Of a stretch of DNA of 64,000 nt, positions 28,769 through 38,400 are shown in pieces. Made by a program: the position numbers and the translations under genes. Source of the stretch: Bacteroides sp. MSB163 (GTDB taxonomy: Bacteria > Bacteroidota > Bacteroidia > Bacteroidales > Bacteroidaceae); the NCBI RefSeq assembly GCF_036416795.1, contig NZ_CP143867.1:2534001-2598000 (forward strand), given 5' to 3'. The notes beneath the pieces are model-generated. The model was given only the letters and a program-made list of their open reading frames with translations. It was not told the origin of the DNA and made no database searches. Each line of letters begins with the position of its first letter. Position 1 is the stretch's first letter.

Positions 28769-29608
28769 TTACCTGTCAAGTTCGTCCATCATTCGGGTTA
28801 TTTTCTCTTTCAGTTTATCCAGAAATTGTGTCCTGCTTTTCTTCCTGTTCCTGATTTCAAGAAATATCCGGTAGAAATCACCAATCTCAATATCAAAGAG
28901 AGTTTCGCAACAGAAAGCGATGTCTTTCAGGCTCGTGTTACCATTGTTAAAGCACTTTCCGGCATATAATGCATAAATGAATTCTACCAATGAAACCTTA
29001 CTCTCAGTCCATTGCAATAGTTTGCTTTCTATGATGGAGGTAAACTTAAGATGCAGTTTTTCCGATAACGCATCAATCTCCGTGGAGAGATAATGAGTGA
29101 GTTGCTTATTTGCTAAGATCTCTGCTACGCTGGAATCATGCAAAGTGGAAAAAGAAGTATCTCTGTCCAACGAGTGGCAGTGAACATCTGAAAGGATATC
29201 ATAATGCTTTCTCATGAAATACAGATGATCTGAGTCTGTTTTACCAGCTTGATAATAGTTATAGAAATTCTTGTCCGAAGAGATATTCTTCAGACTTTCA
29301 TATTCCTCCTTCAGGTATTTATATTGAGCTGACGGTGATTTCCCGATCCGATTCCTTTCAATCTGATACAGACGGATATAAAATATCAGTAGACCGGATA
29401 TTTGCGGTTTCCGGACTTTAAAGAAAAGAATCTCCTCCTCGGGATTAATGAACTGATAGTCTTCAACGGCTGCTTTTAGCCGGGCGAGTGAAGTCTGTAT
29501 GAAGCCGACTATTTGCTTTATCTTATCAAGGATATCAATATCTTGTTGCTCAATTCTTTGGATTTCTACTTCTATGTCTTGCTTAATGTTCTTTACGAAA
29601 TTCTCCAT
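28769..29608 (-). CDS. rteC-like: RteC-like protein (orphan)
   Basis: RteC is the protein by which CTnDOT-type conjugative transposons of Bacteroides activate excision genes after tetracycline induction. This protein is about 279 residues. Its C-terminal 100 residues carry the family hallmark: FIYALYAGKCFNNGNTSLKDI, then IGDFYRIFLEIRNRKKSRTQFLDKLKEKI. The N-terminal half is helical and less conserved. No rteA/rteB, excisionase, mobilisation or tra genes are near, so it is either a chromosomal relative or a relic of a lost element. I start at the second Met (29608). Confidence 0.8.
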   Translation of the reverse strand: MENFVKNIKQDIEVEIQRIEQQDIDILDKIKQIVGFIQTSLARLKAAVEDYQFINPEEEILFFKVRKPQISGLLIFYIRLYQIERNRIGKSPSAQYKYLKEEYESLKNISSDKNFYNYYQAGKTDSDHLYFMRKHYDILSDVHCHSLDRDTSFSTLHDSSVAEILANKQLTHYLSTEIDALSEKLHLKFTSIIESKLLQWTESKVSLVEFIYALYAGKCFNNGNTSLKDIAFCCETLFDIEIGDFYRIFLEIRNRKKSRTQFLDKLKEKITRMMDELDR

Positions 29609-29614
29609 TCGCAT

Positions 29615-29940
29615 TCAGCGCATCCATAACTTTCAGACGGTTGTTGCAAAACCTGCTAAAAGTCTGAATAGCAAATTACAATTGCCTTGTAGAGGCAATG
29701 TAGTTAATACTAAAAATGATAAAATGAAAAACCTGTCTGAATATGAATTATTCAAACGAAAGAAATTAGCCTGTGGTTTATGAGGCTAATATTAAGCGAT
29801 AACAAATTTAAGAATTGTGCCCAAAATATCTGCTTTTAGAATTCGGGGCAAATATAGTTCTTTTTTTGTAAATCCCCTAAATCTACAGTCAAAATGTAGA
29901 TTCAGAGGATATTGAGTATAAAGAGTATCGAATGGAACTG
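29615..29940. other. Gene-free gap with a hairpin and a candidate promoter
   Basis: This 326-base stretch has no credible gene. On the minus strand TATATTTG (29849-29856) fits a -7 box for the rteC-like gene. A perfect 8-bp stem (29880-29887 with 29895-29902), extended by imperfect flanking pairs, lies 38 bases after the stop of the LA_2272-type gene. It has no T-run on that strand. Confidence 0.4.
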
Positions 29941-30933
29941 TCAGAATATATATTGTATACCGAACTGGTATCCGATATACAGTTGTTGCAGTTTTGTAGA
30001 CTCAGTCCTTTTCCATAAGGAATGGTTCGGGAATATTTTGCTGTTGCTCACATCTTTGGTCATCATGTAGTTTATGCCTACCCCTCCGAATAACTCAATA
30101 TGCTTTCCGATTCTGAAGGATGGAATGAGCGAGTATCCTCCATTAAAAACAGGTTCGTCCGAATCATTTCCGATGGTTGAGGCTTTAAGCTCATTGTTAA
30201 TCCTGAACCAGGAGGTAATAGGAATATGAGCGCCGAATCCACCTTCAGCCACCAATGAGTTGTTCTCGGTTTTATGGTTATACCCAATCCCTATAATTCC
30301 ATAAGTGTATCTGCCGCCCGAACGGAATGTGGCTACCGTACTTCCCAATGCATCATAAGTGATGGCAACCGCCATTTCACCATTTTTAATGATGTTGATT
30401 AATCCGATGGGGCAGTCACTCTTATCCGCTATATTGACCAGTCCGGCAAATTGTACGCCATTGACTTCTTTGGCAATGTTGACTAATCCGGCAACCTGCA
30501 ACCCGTTTACCTCTTTGGCGATATTGACTAATCCGGCGAATTGGAACCCGGTCATTTCAGAAGATGTATTTGCCAACCCTGCTATCTGGAAACCACTGAA
30601 CTTATTCTTATTTATATTAGCCAATCCTGCAGATTGCACTCCCTGTCCGTTGTTTCCTACATAGTTTGAAAGTCCTGCCATTTGGAAACCTTTGGCATCA
30701 TTCAGAATAATGTTTGAGATACCTCCCCAGGTGAATGCCTCTTCGTTTCTGGAAATTCCTACAAGTAAGTTGAGTGAAACAGTATTCGTATACTGATGCG
30801 AATAGGCTCCATTGGTACTCAGGGGCGGGACAAAGCTCAATTGAAATACGGTTCTTTTGTCTTCATTGGATTGGGCAAACAATGCGCTATAAACTAATAC
30901 GCAGAGTATTAAAACTAAAATCTTCTTCATCAT
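29941..30933 (-). CDS. LA_2272-family surface repeat protein
   Basis: Exported protein of 330 residues with a signal peptide ending ALFAQ. The middle (about residues 85-185) is a run of glycine-rich repeats of about 15 residues following the pattern GFQ-AGL-NI/A-(K/N)xxxG, for example GLQVAGLVNIAKEVN. This is the hallmark of the LA_2272 surface-repeat family. The C-terminal part alternates in a beta-barrel-like way and ends GYQFGIQYIF, suggesting an outer-membrane location. Its promoter carries the same paired site as the RND pump promoter, implying control by the nearby LytTR system. Function unknown. Confidence 0.75.
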   Translation of the reverse strand: MMKKILVLILCVLVYSALFAQSNEDKRTVFQLSFVPPLSTNGAYSHQYTNTVSLNLLVGISRNEEAFTWGGISNIILNDAKGFQMAGLSNYVGNNGQGVQSAGLANINKNKFSGFQIAGLANTSSEMTGFQFAGLVNIAKEVNGLQVAGLVNIAKEVNGVQFAGLVNIADKSDCPIGLINIIKNGEMAVAITYDALGSTVATFRSGGRYTYGIIGIGYNHKTENNSLVAEGGFGAHIPITSWFRINNELKASTIGNDSDEPVFNGGYSLIPSFRIGKHIELFGGVGINYMMTKDVSNSKIFPNHSLWKRTESTKLQQLYIGYQFGIQYIF

Positions 30934-30986
30934 TTTGATTTTCTTTGTTACTAATCTTTATTTTTCTATCATCTTGATTTCGGTAA

Positions 30987-31056
30987 CAAAGGTAAGTTTA
31001 ATAATTCTTCCTTAGAGAGTTTGTAGACGAACCATACTGTTTCTTATGACGAAATG
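30987..31056 (-). promoter_or_regulatory. Promoter of the LA_2272-type gene with LytTR-like operator
   Basis: On the minus strand the -7 box is TACCTTTG (30994-30987). Upstream are two half-sites, TTCGTCTACAAA (proximal, its GTC starting at 31028) and TTCGTCATAAGA (distal, GTC at 31050), 22 bases apart. The proximal GTC is exactly 34 bases from the -7 box, as in the DMT and RND promoters. No -33 TTTG is visible, which fits activation. Confidence 0.65.
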
Positions 31057-31182
31057 ATGAATATGAGCGATCAACTTCTTTTCCTATTATATTCATACCG
31101 CTTCATTAAGTTTGCAAAAATATTGCCCGGATTTCACATATGCTTGTAAAAAAAAGACATTCTAACGGATAGCTTGTTTCAT

Positions 31183-32118
31183 CTATTTGGAGTTGTGTTT
31201 CAAAGGCAATCGTGGAAACAACTTCCTGAACCGTACCAAATGTGTCGTAATATTGCTTCCGGCTATAATAAACGTCACAGCCAGGATAATCAGTACAATT
31301 CCGCAACACAATCTGGGTGTCAGACTTTCCCCGAAGATCATTACTCCGAAGAATACAGCCGTTACAGGTTCCAAAGCTCCGAGAATGGCTGTAGGGGTGG
31401 AGCCTATATATTGCACGGCCTGTGTCGTACAGAGGAAGGATATGGCTGTAGGGAAGATTGCCAATGCAATCAGGTTTCCCCATAAATACCATTTGTCGAC
31501 AACATGCAGGCTTTGCCCGAAATCTACGCGGACTAAAAAGAGCGACAAGCCGAAAAGCAATACATAAAAAGTAACTTTAAGCGTTGCCACATCTTTTAAT
31601 ATCGGTCGGTTTACTCCTACGATATAGATAGCGTAGGAGAGGGCCGATGCCATGACTAACCCAACGCCAACCAGACTAAGCGTTGTACCGTCTCCTCCTT
31701 TATATAGTAACCCAATGCCACTTAAAGCCAGAAATATACATAAAACTGTTTGTAAGGTGATTTTCTCCTTGAAAGCGACAGCCATAATCAGTGCCACCAA
31801 AATTGGATAGACAAACAGTATCGTCGAGGCAATACCGGCTTCCATATAGTTGTAGCTTTGAAACAGGGTAAGGGAAGATATGGCGACCAACCATCCCAGT
31901 ATGACTAACGGCAATATTTCTTTCCGTTTCAGACTAAAACTTCTGCCTCTTGCTTTGAGCATAATCCCCAAGATGGGAATGGCAAACAGATATCTGAAGA
32001 AAAGAACTGAATCCGGATTCATACCTTCTTTATATAGCGGAAGAGTAAAGAGGGGATTCATACCGTAAGTGGCGGCAGCAACGGCTCCCAATATATATCC
32101 TTTGACTTTCGTATTCAT
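31183..32118 (-). CDS. DMT-superfamily (EamA) inner-membrane transporter
   Basis: Integral membrane protein of about 311 residues with ten predicted hydrophobic helices arranged as two EamA repeats (first VKGYILGAVAAATYGMNPLF, second near GVGLVMASALSYAIYIVGV). Such transporters export metabolites or amino acids; the substrate is not apparent. The second Met (32118, MNTKVKG) is the likelier start. Two promoters lie upstream, one with the shared paired operator. Confidence 0.85.
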   Translation of the reverse strand: MNTKVKGYILGAVAAATYGMNPLFTLPLYKEGMNPDSVLFFRYLFAIPILGIMLKARGRSFSLKRKEILPLVILGWLVAISSLTLFQSYNYMEAGIASTILFVYPILVALIMAVAFKEKITLQTVLCIFLALSGIGLLYKGGDGTTLSLVGVGLVMASALSYAIYIVGVNRPILKDVATLKVTFYVLLFGLSLFLVRVDFGQSLHVVDKWYLWGNLIALAIFPTAISFLCTTQAVQYIGSTPTAILGALEPVTAVFFGVMIFGESLTPRLCCGIVLIILAVTFIIAGSNITTHLVRFRKLFPRLPLKHNSK

Positions 32119-32165
32119 AAACACTAAATAATTTCTTAGTTCTGGCTTTCTTTTTTAGGGGGGAG

Positions 32166-32173
32166 CAAAGGTA
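32166..32173 (-). promoter_or_regulatory. Proximal promoter -7 box of the DMT transporter
   Basis: TACCTTTG on the minus strand, about 48 bases upstream of the DMT start codon. No clear -33 TTTG is seen. Confidence 0.5.
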
Positions 32174-32227
32174 AATCTTTTCTTTATATATTATTATTAC
32201 AAACCTCTTAATTTTTGCTTTTCGTTT

Positions 32228-32345
32228 TTCTTTGTTATTAATCTTTTTTATTTTCACTCTTTTAATTCTGAAAGCAAAGGTAAGCTGAATTAGTTTGTCG
32301 TCGGGAGTTTGTAGACCCAAACATCCCTGTTTCTGATGACGAAAT
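32228..32345 (-). promoter_or_regulatory. Distal promoter with LytTR-like operator; duplicate of the LA_2272 promoter
   Basis: About 115 bases match 30943-31056, including the leader just downstream of the -7 box. The -7 box TACCTTTG is at 32282-32275. The proximal half-site GTCTACAAA starts at 32316, again 34 bases from the box, and the distal TTCGTCATCAGA has its GTC at 32340 (24 bases further). The leader similarity stops where the LA_2272 gene would begin, so this may be a promoter left from a lost paralogue that now reads into the DMT gene. Confidence 0.6.
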
Positions 32346-32384
32346 AGAGTAAATTAGAGGCTAACATGCTATTTGAAATAGAGT

Positions 32385-33107
32385 TTATTCACCGGTTTCC
32401 TGTTTGGTATTGGCACCGGAAATCAGTATTTTATATATTTTTGCTGTATAAAGCCTTCCTATAGGGATACTTTTGGGATATCCTTTTAGTTTGATTTCCC
32501 GTTTTGAAAACTGCTCTACTTTATCAAGGGCTATGATATATGAACGATGTATGCGCAGGAAAGTATTTTGGGGTAATAGCTCTTGAATGTTTTTCAGGCT
32601 TGTGTGAGACAACGTATAACCACCGCTTAAGCGGAATATCTTAGTGTAGTTCTCCATTGCTTCAATATAGAGGATGTCCGATAAAGGTATGGATATATTG
32701 CTATATTCTTGTTTGACTACAATATTTTCCGGTATCCTGCTATTATGAGCTTTCATTCGGCGGATAGCTTTATTCACAGCTTTTTCAAATCTTTCGTATG
32801 CGAAGGGTTTATGCAGGAAATCCACGGCGTCAAGTTCAAATCCGTTGAGGGCATATTGTGCATGGGCAGTGGTGAAGATGAAACAACACTCGTATGGTAG
32901 GATGTGGGCTATGTCAAGTCCGCTGATACTGTTCATCTCAATGTCCAGAAAAACGAGGTCCGGTTTGAGGCGTCTGATCTCTTCCAAACCAATGGAAGGT
33001 TCGCTGAAAGTTATCAGTTCCAAATCACCTCTGCGCTCGCAGAACTGTTTGATAACGAGCAGAGCGATAGGTTCATCATCAATGGCGATACAGCATATCT
33101 TTTTCAT
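32385..33107 (-). CDS. LytTR-family response regulator
   Basis: Two-component response regulator of 240 residues. The receiver domain has the acidic pair at Asp10-Asp11, the phosphoacceptor Asp55 (LVFLDIEM) and the conserved Lys in FLHKPF. The C-terminal LytTR DNA-binding domain (about 130-235) shows ILYIEAMENYTKIF and FLRIHRSYIIALDKVE. LytTR proteins bind pairs of short direct repeats about two helical turns apart. Its start overlaps the kinase stop by 4 bases. Candidate sites occur at 30987-31056, 32275-32345 and 34192-34264. Confidence 0.93.
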   Translation of the reverse strand: MKKICCIAIDDEPIALLVIKQFCERRGDLELITFSEPSIGLEEIRRLKPDLVFLDIEMNSISGLDIAHILPYECCFIFTTAHAQYALNGFELDAVDFLHKPFAYERFEKAVNKAIRRMKAHNSRIPENIVVKQEYSNISIPLSDILYIEAMENYTKIFRLSGGYTLSHTSLKNIQELLPQNTFLRIHRSYIIALDKVEQFSKREIKLKGYPKSIPIGRLYTAKIYKILISGANTKQETGE

Positions 33108-34114
33108 TGCAGTTGAATCATAAGGTGAACTTTGAATTGTTGGTTTTCTCTTTGGGTGGTCAGTTCGAAGCGTCCGGGATAATATAAGTTCAGTCGCTTA
33201 CGGCAGTTTTCTATTCCGATGGTCTGGGTTTTGCCTTCTTGTTTCTCTCCCATGATGGTGTTTTCGGTTTCGAATAGGAGTTTATTGTCTTTTACGAGAA
33301 TACGGATGAAGATTGTGCAGTCGATATCTGAAGATGTACCGTATTTAAAAGCGTTTTCAACGAAAGTAATCAGTACCATCGGTGGAATTTGTACTTGTTC
33401 GTCATCGGTTTGGGTTTCAAATATGATCTGTGTATGTTTATTTAGGCGCAGCGATTGCAGGTCAACGTACTGGTGGATGTACTCTATCTCGTTATTCACG
33501 GAGATGGTGTCGGAGGTAGTCTGAGAATACATATATTTCAGAATATTGGAAAACTTGATAAAAGCTGATTCCGTTTTGTCTGATTTGGTGAGGACCAGTC
33601 CATAGAGGGTATTCAGGGTATTAAAAAGAAAGTGTGGGTTGATTTGTGCTTTGTAAAGAGCCAGTTCAGCTTTATTCTTTTCTGCTTCAATTTCCTGTTT
33701 GGAGAGAATTTGCCGGAAAAGCTCGAATATAAGTTCGATAGACAGACTGAATCCTGTAACTACCAGAAAGAAAAACCAAACAACCTGTGTACGCATGTCC
33801 ACCTTCGCTTTCTGTATCAGTGGAGGCATTGTGTCGTGTGGTGGTGGAAATGGGAAATGAGTCAGCAGTATGGTAATGCAGACGAGGATTGCTACCAGCA
33901 AGATGATGGATCCGAACTTGTGTTGCATGAATAATTGAGGGATTCTTGCTTTGCGGTAAACGAAGTAGAGGCCGTAAAGATAGGCAATCAGTGTCAGCAT
34001 GAAAGCTGTATGATGTACTATCCATTTTTCCACCGGTACCACCATGATAATAGGAGGTATGATAAGTAGGCAGAAAAGCAGGTCTATATAAATTGGTATA
34101 TTGGCATGTCTCAT
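33104..34114 (-). CDS. LytS/YehU-type sensor histidine kinase
   Basis: Membrane histidine kinase of 336 residues with four hydrophobic segments (about 8-27, 35-53, 68-86 and 110-130) and a short coiled linker. The His-kinase domain has the phosphoacceptor His161 in INPHFLFNTLNTLYGLVL. The ATPase part has VENAFKYG (N box) and EGKTQTIGIENCRKRL. It has no large periplasmic sensor, so the signal is probably membrane-borne. It is transcribed with the LytTR regulator and divergently from the RND efflux genes. Confidence 0.92.
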   Translation of the reverse strand: MRHANIPIYIDLLFCLLIIPPIIMVVPVEKWIVHHTAFMLTLIAYLYGLYFVYRKARIPQLFMQHKFGSIILLVAILVCITILLTHFPFPPPHDTMPPLIQKAKVDMRTQVVWFFFLVVTGFSLSIELIFELFRQILSKQEIEAEKNKAELALYKAQINPHFLFNTLNTLYGLVLTKSDKTESAFIKFSNILKYMYSQTTSDTISVNNEIEYIHQYVDLQSLRLNKHTQIIFETQTDDEQVQIPPMVLITFVENAFKYGTSSDIDCTIFIRILVKDNKLLFETENTIMGEKQEGKTQTIGIENCRKRLNLYYPGRFELTTQRENQQFKVHLMIQLQ

Positions 34115-34151
34115 ATTTTAACTCCTTTCAGAGTATTTTGTATCTTCTTTG

Positions 34152-34159
34152 CAAAGGTA
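34152..34159 (-). promoter_or_regulatory. Promoter -7 box of the two-component operon
   Basis: TACCTTTG on the minus strand, 38 bases before the kinase start codon. It shares the divergent intergenic region with the RND pump promoter. Confidence 0.6.
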
Positions 34160-34191
34160 AAACTTTGTCCTGAAATCCTTACCACCCCTTC

Positions 34192-34264
34192 TTTGTCGTT
34201 TGTCACCACATTTTTGCCCTTCGTCATTACATTTCTTTTTTTCCTTTGCTAATTTATAGATTTG
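34192..34264 (+). promoter_or_regulatory. RND efflux promoter with LytTR-like direct repeat
   Basis: The -7 box TAGATTTG is at 34257-34264. Two direct repeats, TTTGTCACCACATTT and TTCGTCATTACATTT, have GTC at 34202 and 34223, exactly 21 bases apart. The proximal GTC is 34 bases from the -7 box, as in the two other promoters of this set. A further TTTGTC is at 34192. No -33 TTTG is present at the usual distance. Confidence 0.65.
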
Positions 34265-34330
34265 ACCATTAATTGTTCTGTGAAAAGGAACATAGTATGT
34301 ATTATTAACTATTATTCGTAAACGATTACA

Positions 34331-35437
34331 ATGAAACAAATGACCATCTTAGCCTTGGTTTGTTTGACATTGCTGTGCTCTTGCGGGAGTTCTCAGCAGG
34401 AAAATGCAAACACTACTACGTACAAGACGCTCACCGTAGCGCAAAGCGACCGGACGCTGAAATCCGGCTATACGGCTACTCTCCGTGGACGGCAGTATGT
34501 TGAGATTCGTCCACAAGTGAGCGGTGTTATTACTGATATCCGCATTAACGAAGGAGATGCTGTACGCAAAGGACAACCCCTTTTTGTTATCGATCAAGTG
34601 CCATATAAGGCTGCTTTGGAAACGGCTGTGGCCAATGTAAGGAGTGCTGAAGCCAAGCTCGGTACGGCAAAGTTGACTGCTGATAGTAAAGCTGAACTTT
34701 ACAAAGAGCAGGTAGTATCTGAGTTTGATTTTCAGACTGCCCGTAACGGATTAGCTGAGGCAGAAGCTGCATTGGCTCAGGCGAAGGCGCAGGAAATTAA
34801 TGCCCGTAATAATCTTTCTTATACCGAGGTAAAAAGTCCGGTAGACGGAGTAGCGAGTATGATTCCTTACCGTGTAGGAGCATTGGTGAGCAGTAATATA
34901 GTCGAACCGTTGGTTACTGTTTCGGATGATAGTGAGATATATGCTTATTTTTCTATGGCAGAGAACAAGGTGCTCGATCTTATACAGCAATATGGCTCTG
35001 CCAGACAGGCTATGGAAAATATGGCTGAAGTGGAACTGACAATGAGTAACGGAAAAAGTTATTTGCATAACGGGAAAATAGATGCTATGAGTGGAACTGT
35101 GGACGAGGGCACCGGTGCCGTGAGTCTGCGTGCCGTTTTTTCAAATCCGGAACAGTTGTTGCGCAACGGAGGAAGCGGTACGGTAGTTATTCCATCGATA
35201 AGAAAGGGATGCATTGTCATACCTCAGGTTGCTACGTACGAAATTCAAAACCGTGTGTTTGTTTATAAAGTGGTTGATGGTAAAGCACAATCCACTCCGG
35301 TTGAAGTGTTTAGACTAAATAATGGTAATGAGTATATTGTAGAGTCAGGATTAAAACCAGGTGATGTTATCGTTGCCGAAGGAGCAGGATTGATGCGTGA
35401 GGGAACAGTTATTCAGAGTGAGTCTACCAAAGAATAG
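34331..35437 (+). CDS. RND efflux periplasmic adaptor lipoprotein
   Basis: Membrane-fusion protein of 368 residues linking the inner-membrane pump to the outer-membrane channel. A signal peptide with lipobox (LLCSC) is followed by the first lipoyl half (YVEIRPQVSGVITDIRINEGDAVRKGQPLFVID). A helical hairpin (about 95-150) and the second half (NNLSYTEVKSPVDGVAS) come next, then a beta-barrel domain. First gene of a three-gene pump operon whose spacings are 9 and 3 bases. Confidence 0.93.
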   Translation: MKQMTILALVCLTLLCSCGSSQQENANTTTYKTLTVAQSDRTLKSGYTATLRGRQYVEIRPQVSGVITDIRINEGDAVRKGQPLFVIDQVPYKAALETAVANVRSAEAKLGTAKLTADSKAELYKEQVVSEFDFQTARNGLAEAEAALAQAKAQEINARNNLSYTEVKSPVDGVASMIPYRVGALVSSNIVEPLVTVSDDSEIYAYFSMAENKVLDLIQQYGSARQAMENMAEVELTMSNGKSYLHNGKIDAMSGTVDEGTGAVSLRAVFSNPEQLLRNGGSGTVVIPSIRKGCIVIPQVATYEIQNRVFVYKVVDGKAQSTPVEVFRLNNGNEYIVESGLKPGDVIVAEGAGLMREGTVIQSESTKE

Positions 35438-35446
35438 AATACCGTT

Positions 35447-38400
35447 ATGAAAATCAGAACATTTATTGACCGTCCTATTTTGGCGGGAGTTCTTTCCGTT
35501 GTCGTCCTTATAATGGGATTGATAGGACTATCTCAATTGCCTGTAGAACAGTTTCCTGAAATAGCACCGCCTACAGTCAGTGTTTCGGCCAATTATACCG
35601 GAGCAAGTGCAGAAACAGTTCAGAAGAGTGTGGTTGTACCTCTGGAAGAGGCGCTTAACGGTGTGGAAAACATGATGTACATGACTTCCTCTTCCACCAA
35701 TACCGGTGCAGCAAAAATTACGATTTATTTTCGTCAGGGTACCGATCCCGATATGGCTACGGTCAACGTGCAAAACCGTATTGCTACAGCCCAGGGATTA
35801 TTGCCTGCAGAGGTGACCAGAAGTGGAATCACCGTACGTAAACGGCAGACGAGCAATATTAAGGCACTGGCACTTTACAGTCCTGATGATTCGTTTGATG
35901 AGAGCTTCCTGAACAATTATCTGAAAATTAATATCGAGCCTCGTCTTTCGCGTATTTCGGGAGTGGGTGAGGTAAACGTGATGGGAGCGGACTATTCATT
36001 GCGTATCTGGCTTGATCCCGGAAAGATGGCGAAGTATGGCTTGGTTCCATCTGATATAACGAAAGTACTTGATGAGCAGAATTTGGAGTCGCCGACGGGG
36101 ACACTTGGAACAGACTCTCAAAATGCCTTTCAGTATGTGCTGAAGTATCGTGGTCGCTATGAAGAGGAGACTGATTATGAGAATCTGATCATTCGTTCGC
36201 TGTCTGGTGGTGAGGTGCTCCGGCTGAAGGATGTGGCATGCATAGAATTAGGTTCCAGTAGCTATGCTTATATAGGTGAAGTGAATGGACATCCCGGCTC
36301 CAATTGTATGATTGCCCAGACATCGGGTTCGAATGCCAATGAGATTATCGAAGAAATAGACAAGGTGACAGCGGAGATTTCCAAAACCCTGCCTAAGGGG
36401 ATGGAACTGGTAGACCTGATGAGTTCAAAGGACTTTCTGGATGCATCTATTCATAATGTAATAAAGACATTGATTGAAGCTATCTTGCTGGTGGTACTTG
36501 TGGTATATGTATTTTTGCAAAGTCTACGGTCTACGTTTATTCCGGCTATCTCCATCATAGTGTCCTTGGTCGGAACCTTCGCTTTTCTTTATGCAGCAGG
36601 TTTTAGTCTGAATATGTTGACACTTTTTGCATTGGTACTGGTGATAGGTACGGTGGTGGATGATGCTATTGTTGTGGTGGAAGCCGTGCAGGCTAAGTTC
36701 GACGAAGGGTATAAATCTGCTTATCATGCAACTATTGATGCAATGGGAGGAATTACTTCGGCATTGGTGACGACAACTTTCGTTTTCATGGCGGTATTTA
36801 TTCCCGTATGTTTCATGGGAGGAACTACGGGAACATTCTATACTCAGTTTGGTCTGACCATGGCAGTAGCGGTGGCTATTTCTCTTGTTAATGCACTGAC
36901 TCTGAGTCCCGCTCTTTGTGCATTAATCATGACCCCTCACACGATAGCTGCGAAAGGTGAGAAAATGAGCTTCTCATCACGTTTTCATATTGCTTTCGAC
37001 AGTGCTTTTCACCGTTTGGTACTAAAATATAAGTCTGGAGTGTTTTTTATGTTGAAGCGTAAATGGCTGGCTGGAATCTTATTGCTGGTGGCTTGTGCCG
37101 GACTATTCCTCCTTATGAAGACTACTAAAACTGGTCTTGTCCCGCAGGAAGATATGGGAACTATTTTTGTGGATATACGTACTTCACCCGGCAGCAGCCT
37201 TCAGGAAACCGGAATTGTGATGAATGAAATAGACAAGCGGATCAGTGATATTTCACAGATCAGAATGTTTGCTAAAATAACAGGTAATGGTATGATTAGT
37301 GGGCAGGGAGCTTCGAACGGCATGTTTATCATTCGTCTGAAAAACTGGAAAGAACGTAGCGGAAAAGGAGATGACATAAATTCCGTGATTAATGAGATAT
37401 ATCGGCGTACGAAGGATATTTCTTCTGCCCAGATAATGGCTTTTGCTCAACCGATGATTCCGGGGTATGGTGTGAGTAGTGGTTTCGAGGTATATGTGCA
37501 GGACCAGAAGGGAGGTTCTGTAGACGATCTGTTGAAATATACCCGGCAGATGATTGAGGCACTGAATGCACGTCCGGAGATAGGGTATGCAAGTACATCG
37601 TTCGACACCAAATATCCGCAGTTTCTGGTGGAAGTGGATGCCGCTCTCTGTAAACGTAACGGTGTGTCGCCTTCTGAAGTACTAAGTGCACTGTCAGGCT
37701 ATATCGGCGGAAACTATGCTTCGAATATGAACCGTTTCTCGAAGTTATATCGTGTGATGGTGCAGGCTTCGCCGGAATATCGGTTGGATACTGAAGCATT
37801 GGATAACATGTTTGTCCGCAATTCGGATGGAAAGATGTCTCCCATCGGGCAGTACCTGACGTTGACACGTGTGTATGGAGCTGAAAGCTTGTCGCGTTTT
37901 AATCTTTTTTCTGCCATATCGGTCAATGGCTCTCCAGCCTTAGGCTATAGTTCCGGACAAGCTATCGAGGTGGTGCGTGAGGTGGCTGAACAGACTCTAC
38001 CTGCCGGATATGGTTTTGAATTCGGAGGAATGTCTCGTGAAGAAGCTTCCACCGGAAACACGACAACACTGGTCTTTATTATTTGTGTGGTCTTCATTTA
38101 CCTGATTCTGTGTGCACTTTATGAAAGCCTCTTTATTCCGGTTGCAGTTATTCTCTCCATACCATTCGGCTTGGCAGGCAGTTTCCTTTTTGCCAAGATG
38201 TTTGGACTGGAAAACAATATTTATTTGCAAACAGGCTTGATTATGCTGATTGGTTTGCTGTCTAAGACGGCTATCCTGCTTACGGAATACGCCTCCGAAC
38301 GCCGTCGTCAGGGCATGACTATTGTACAGGCTGCGGTGTCGGCTGCCCAGGTGCGTTTGCGTCCCATTCTGATGACATCACTTACCATGATATTTGGTAT

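Noticed and set aside
29631..29783. Small gene or tRNA-like sequence before the rteC-like gene
   Set aside because: The plus-strand frame has no start context or recognisable product, and no cloverleaf can be drawn.
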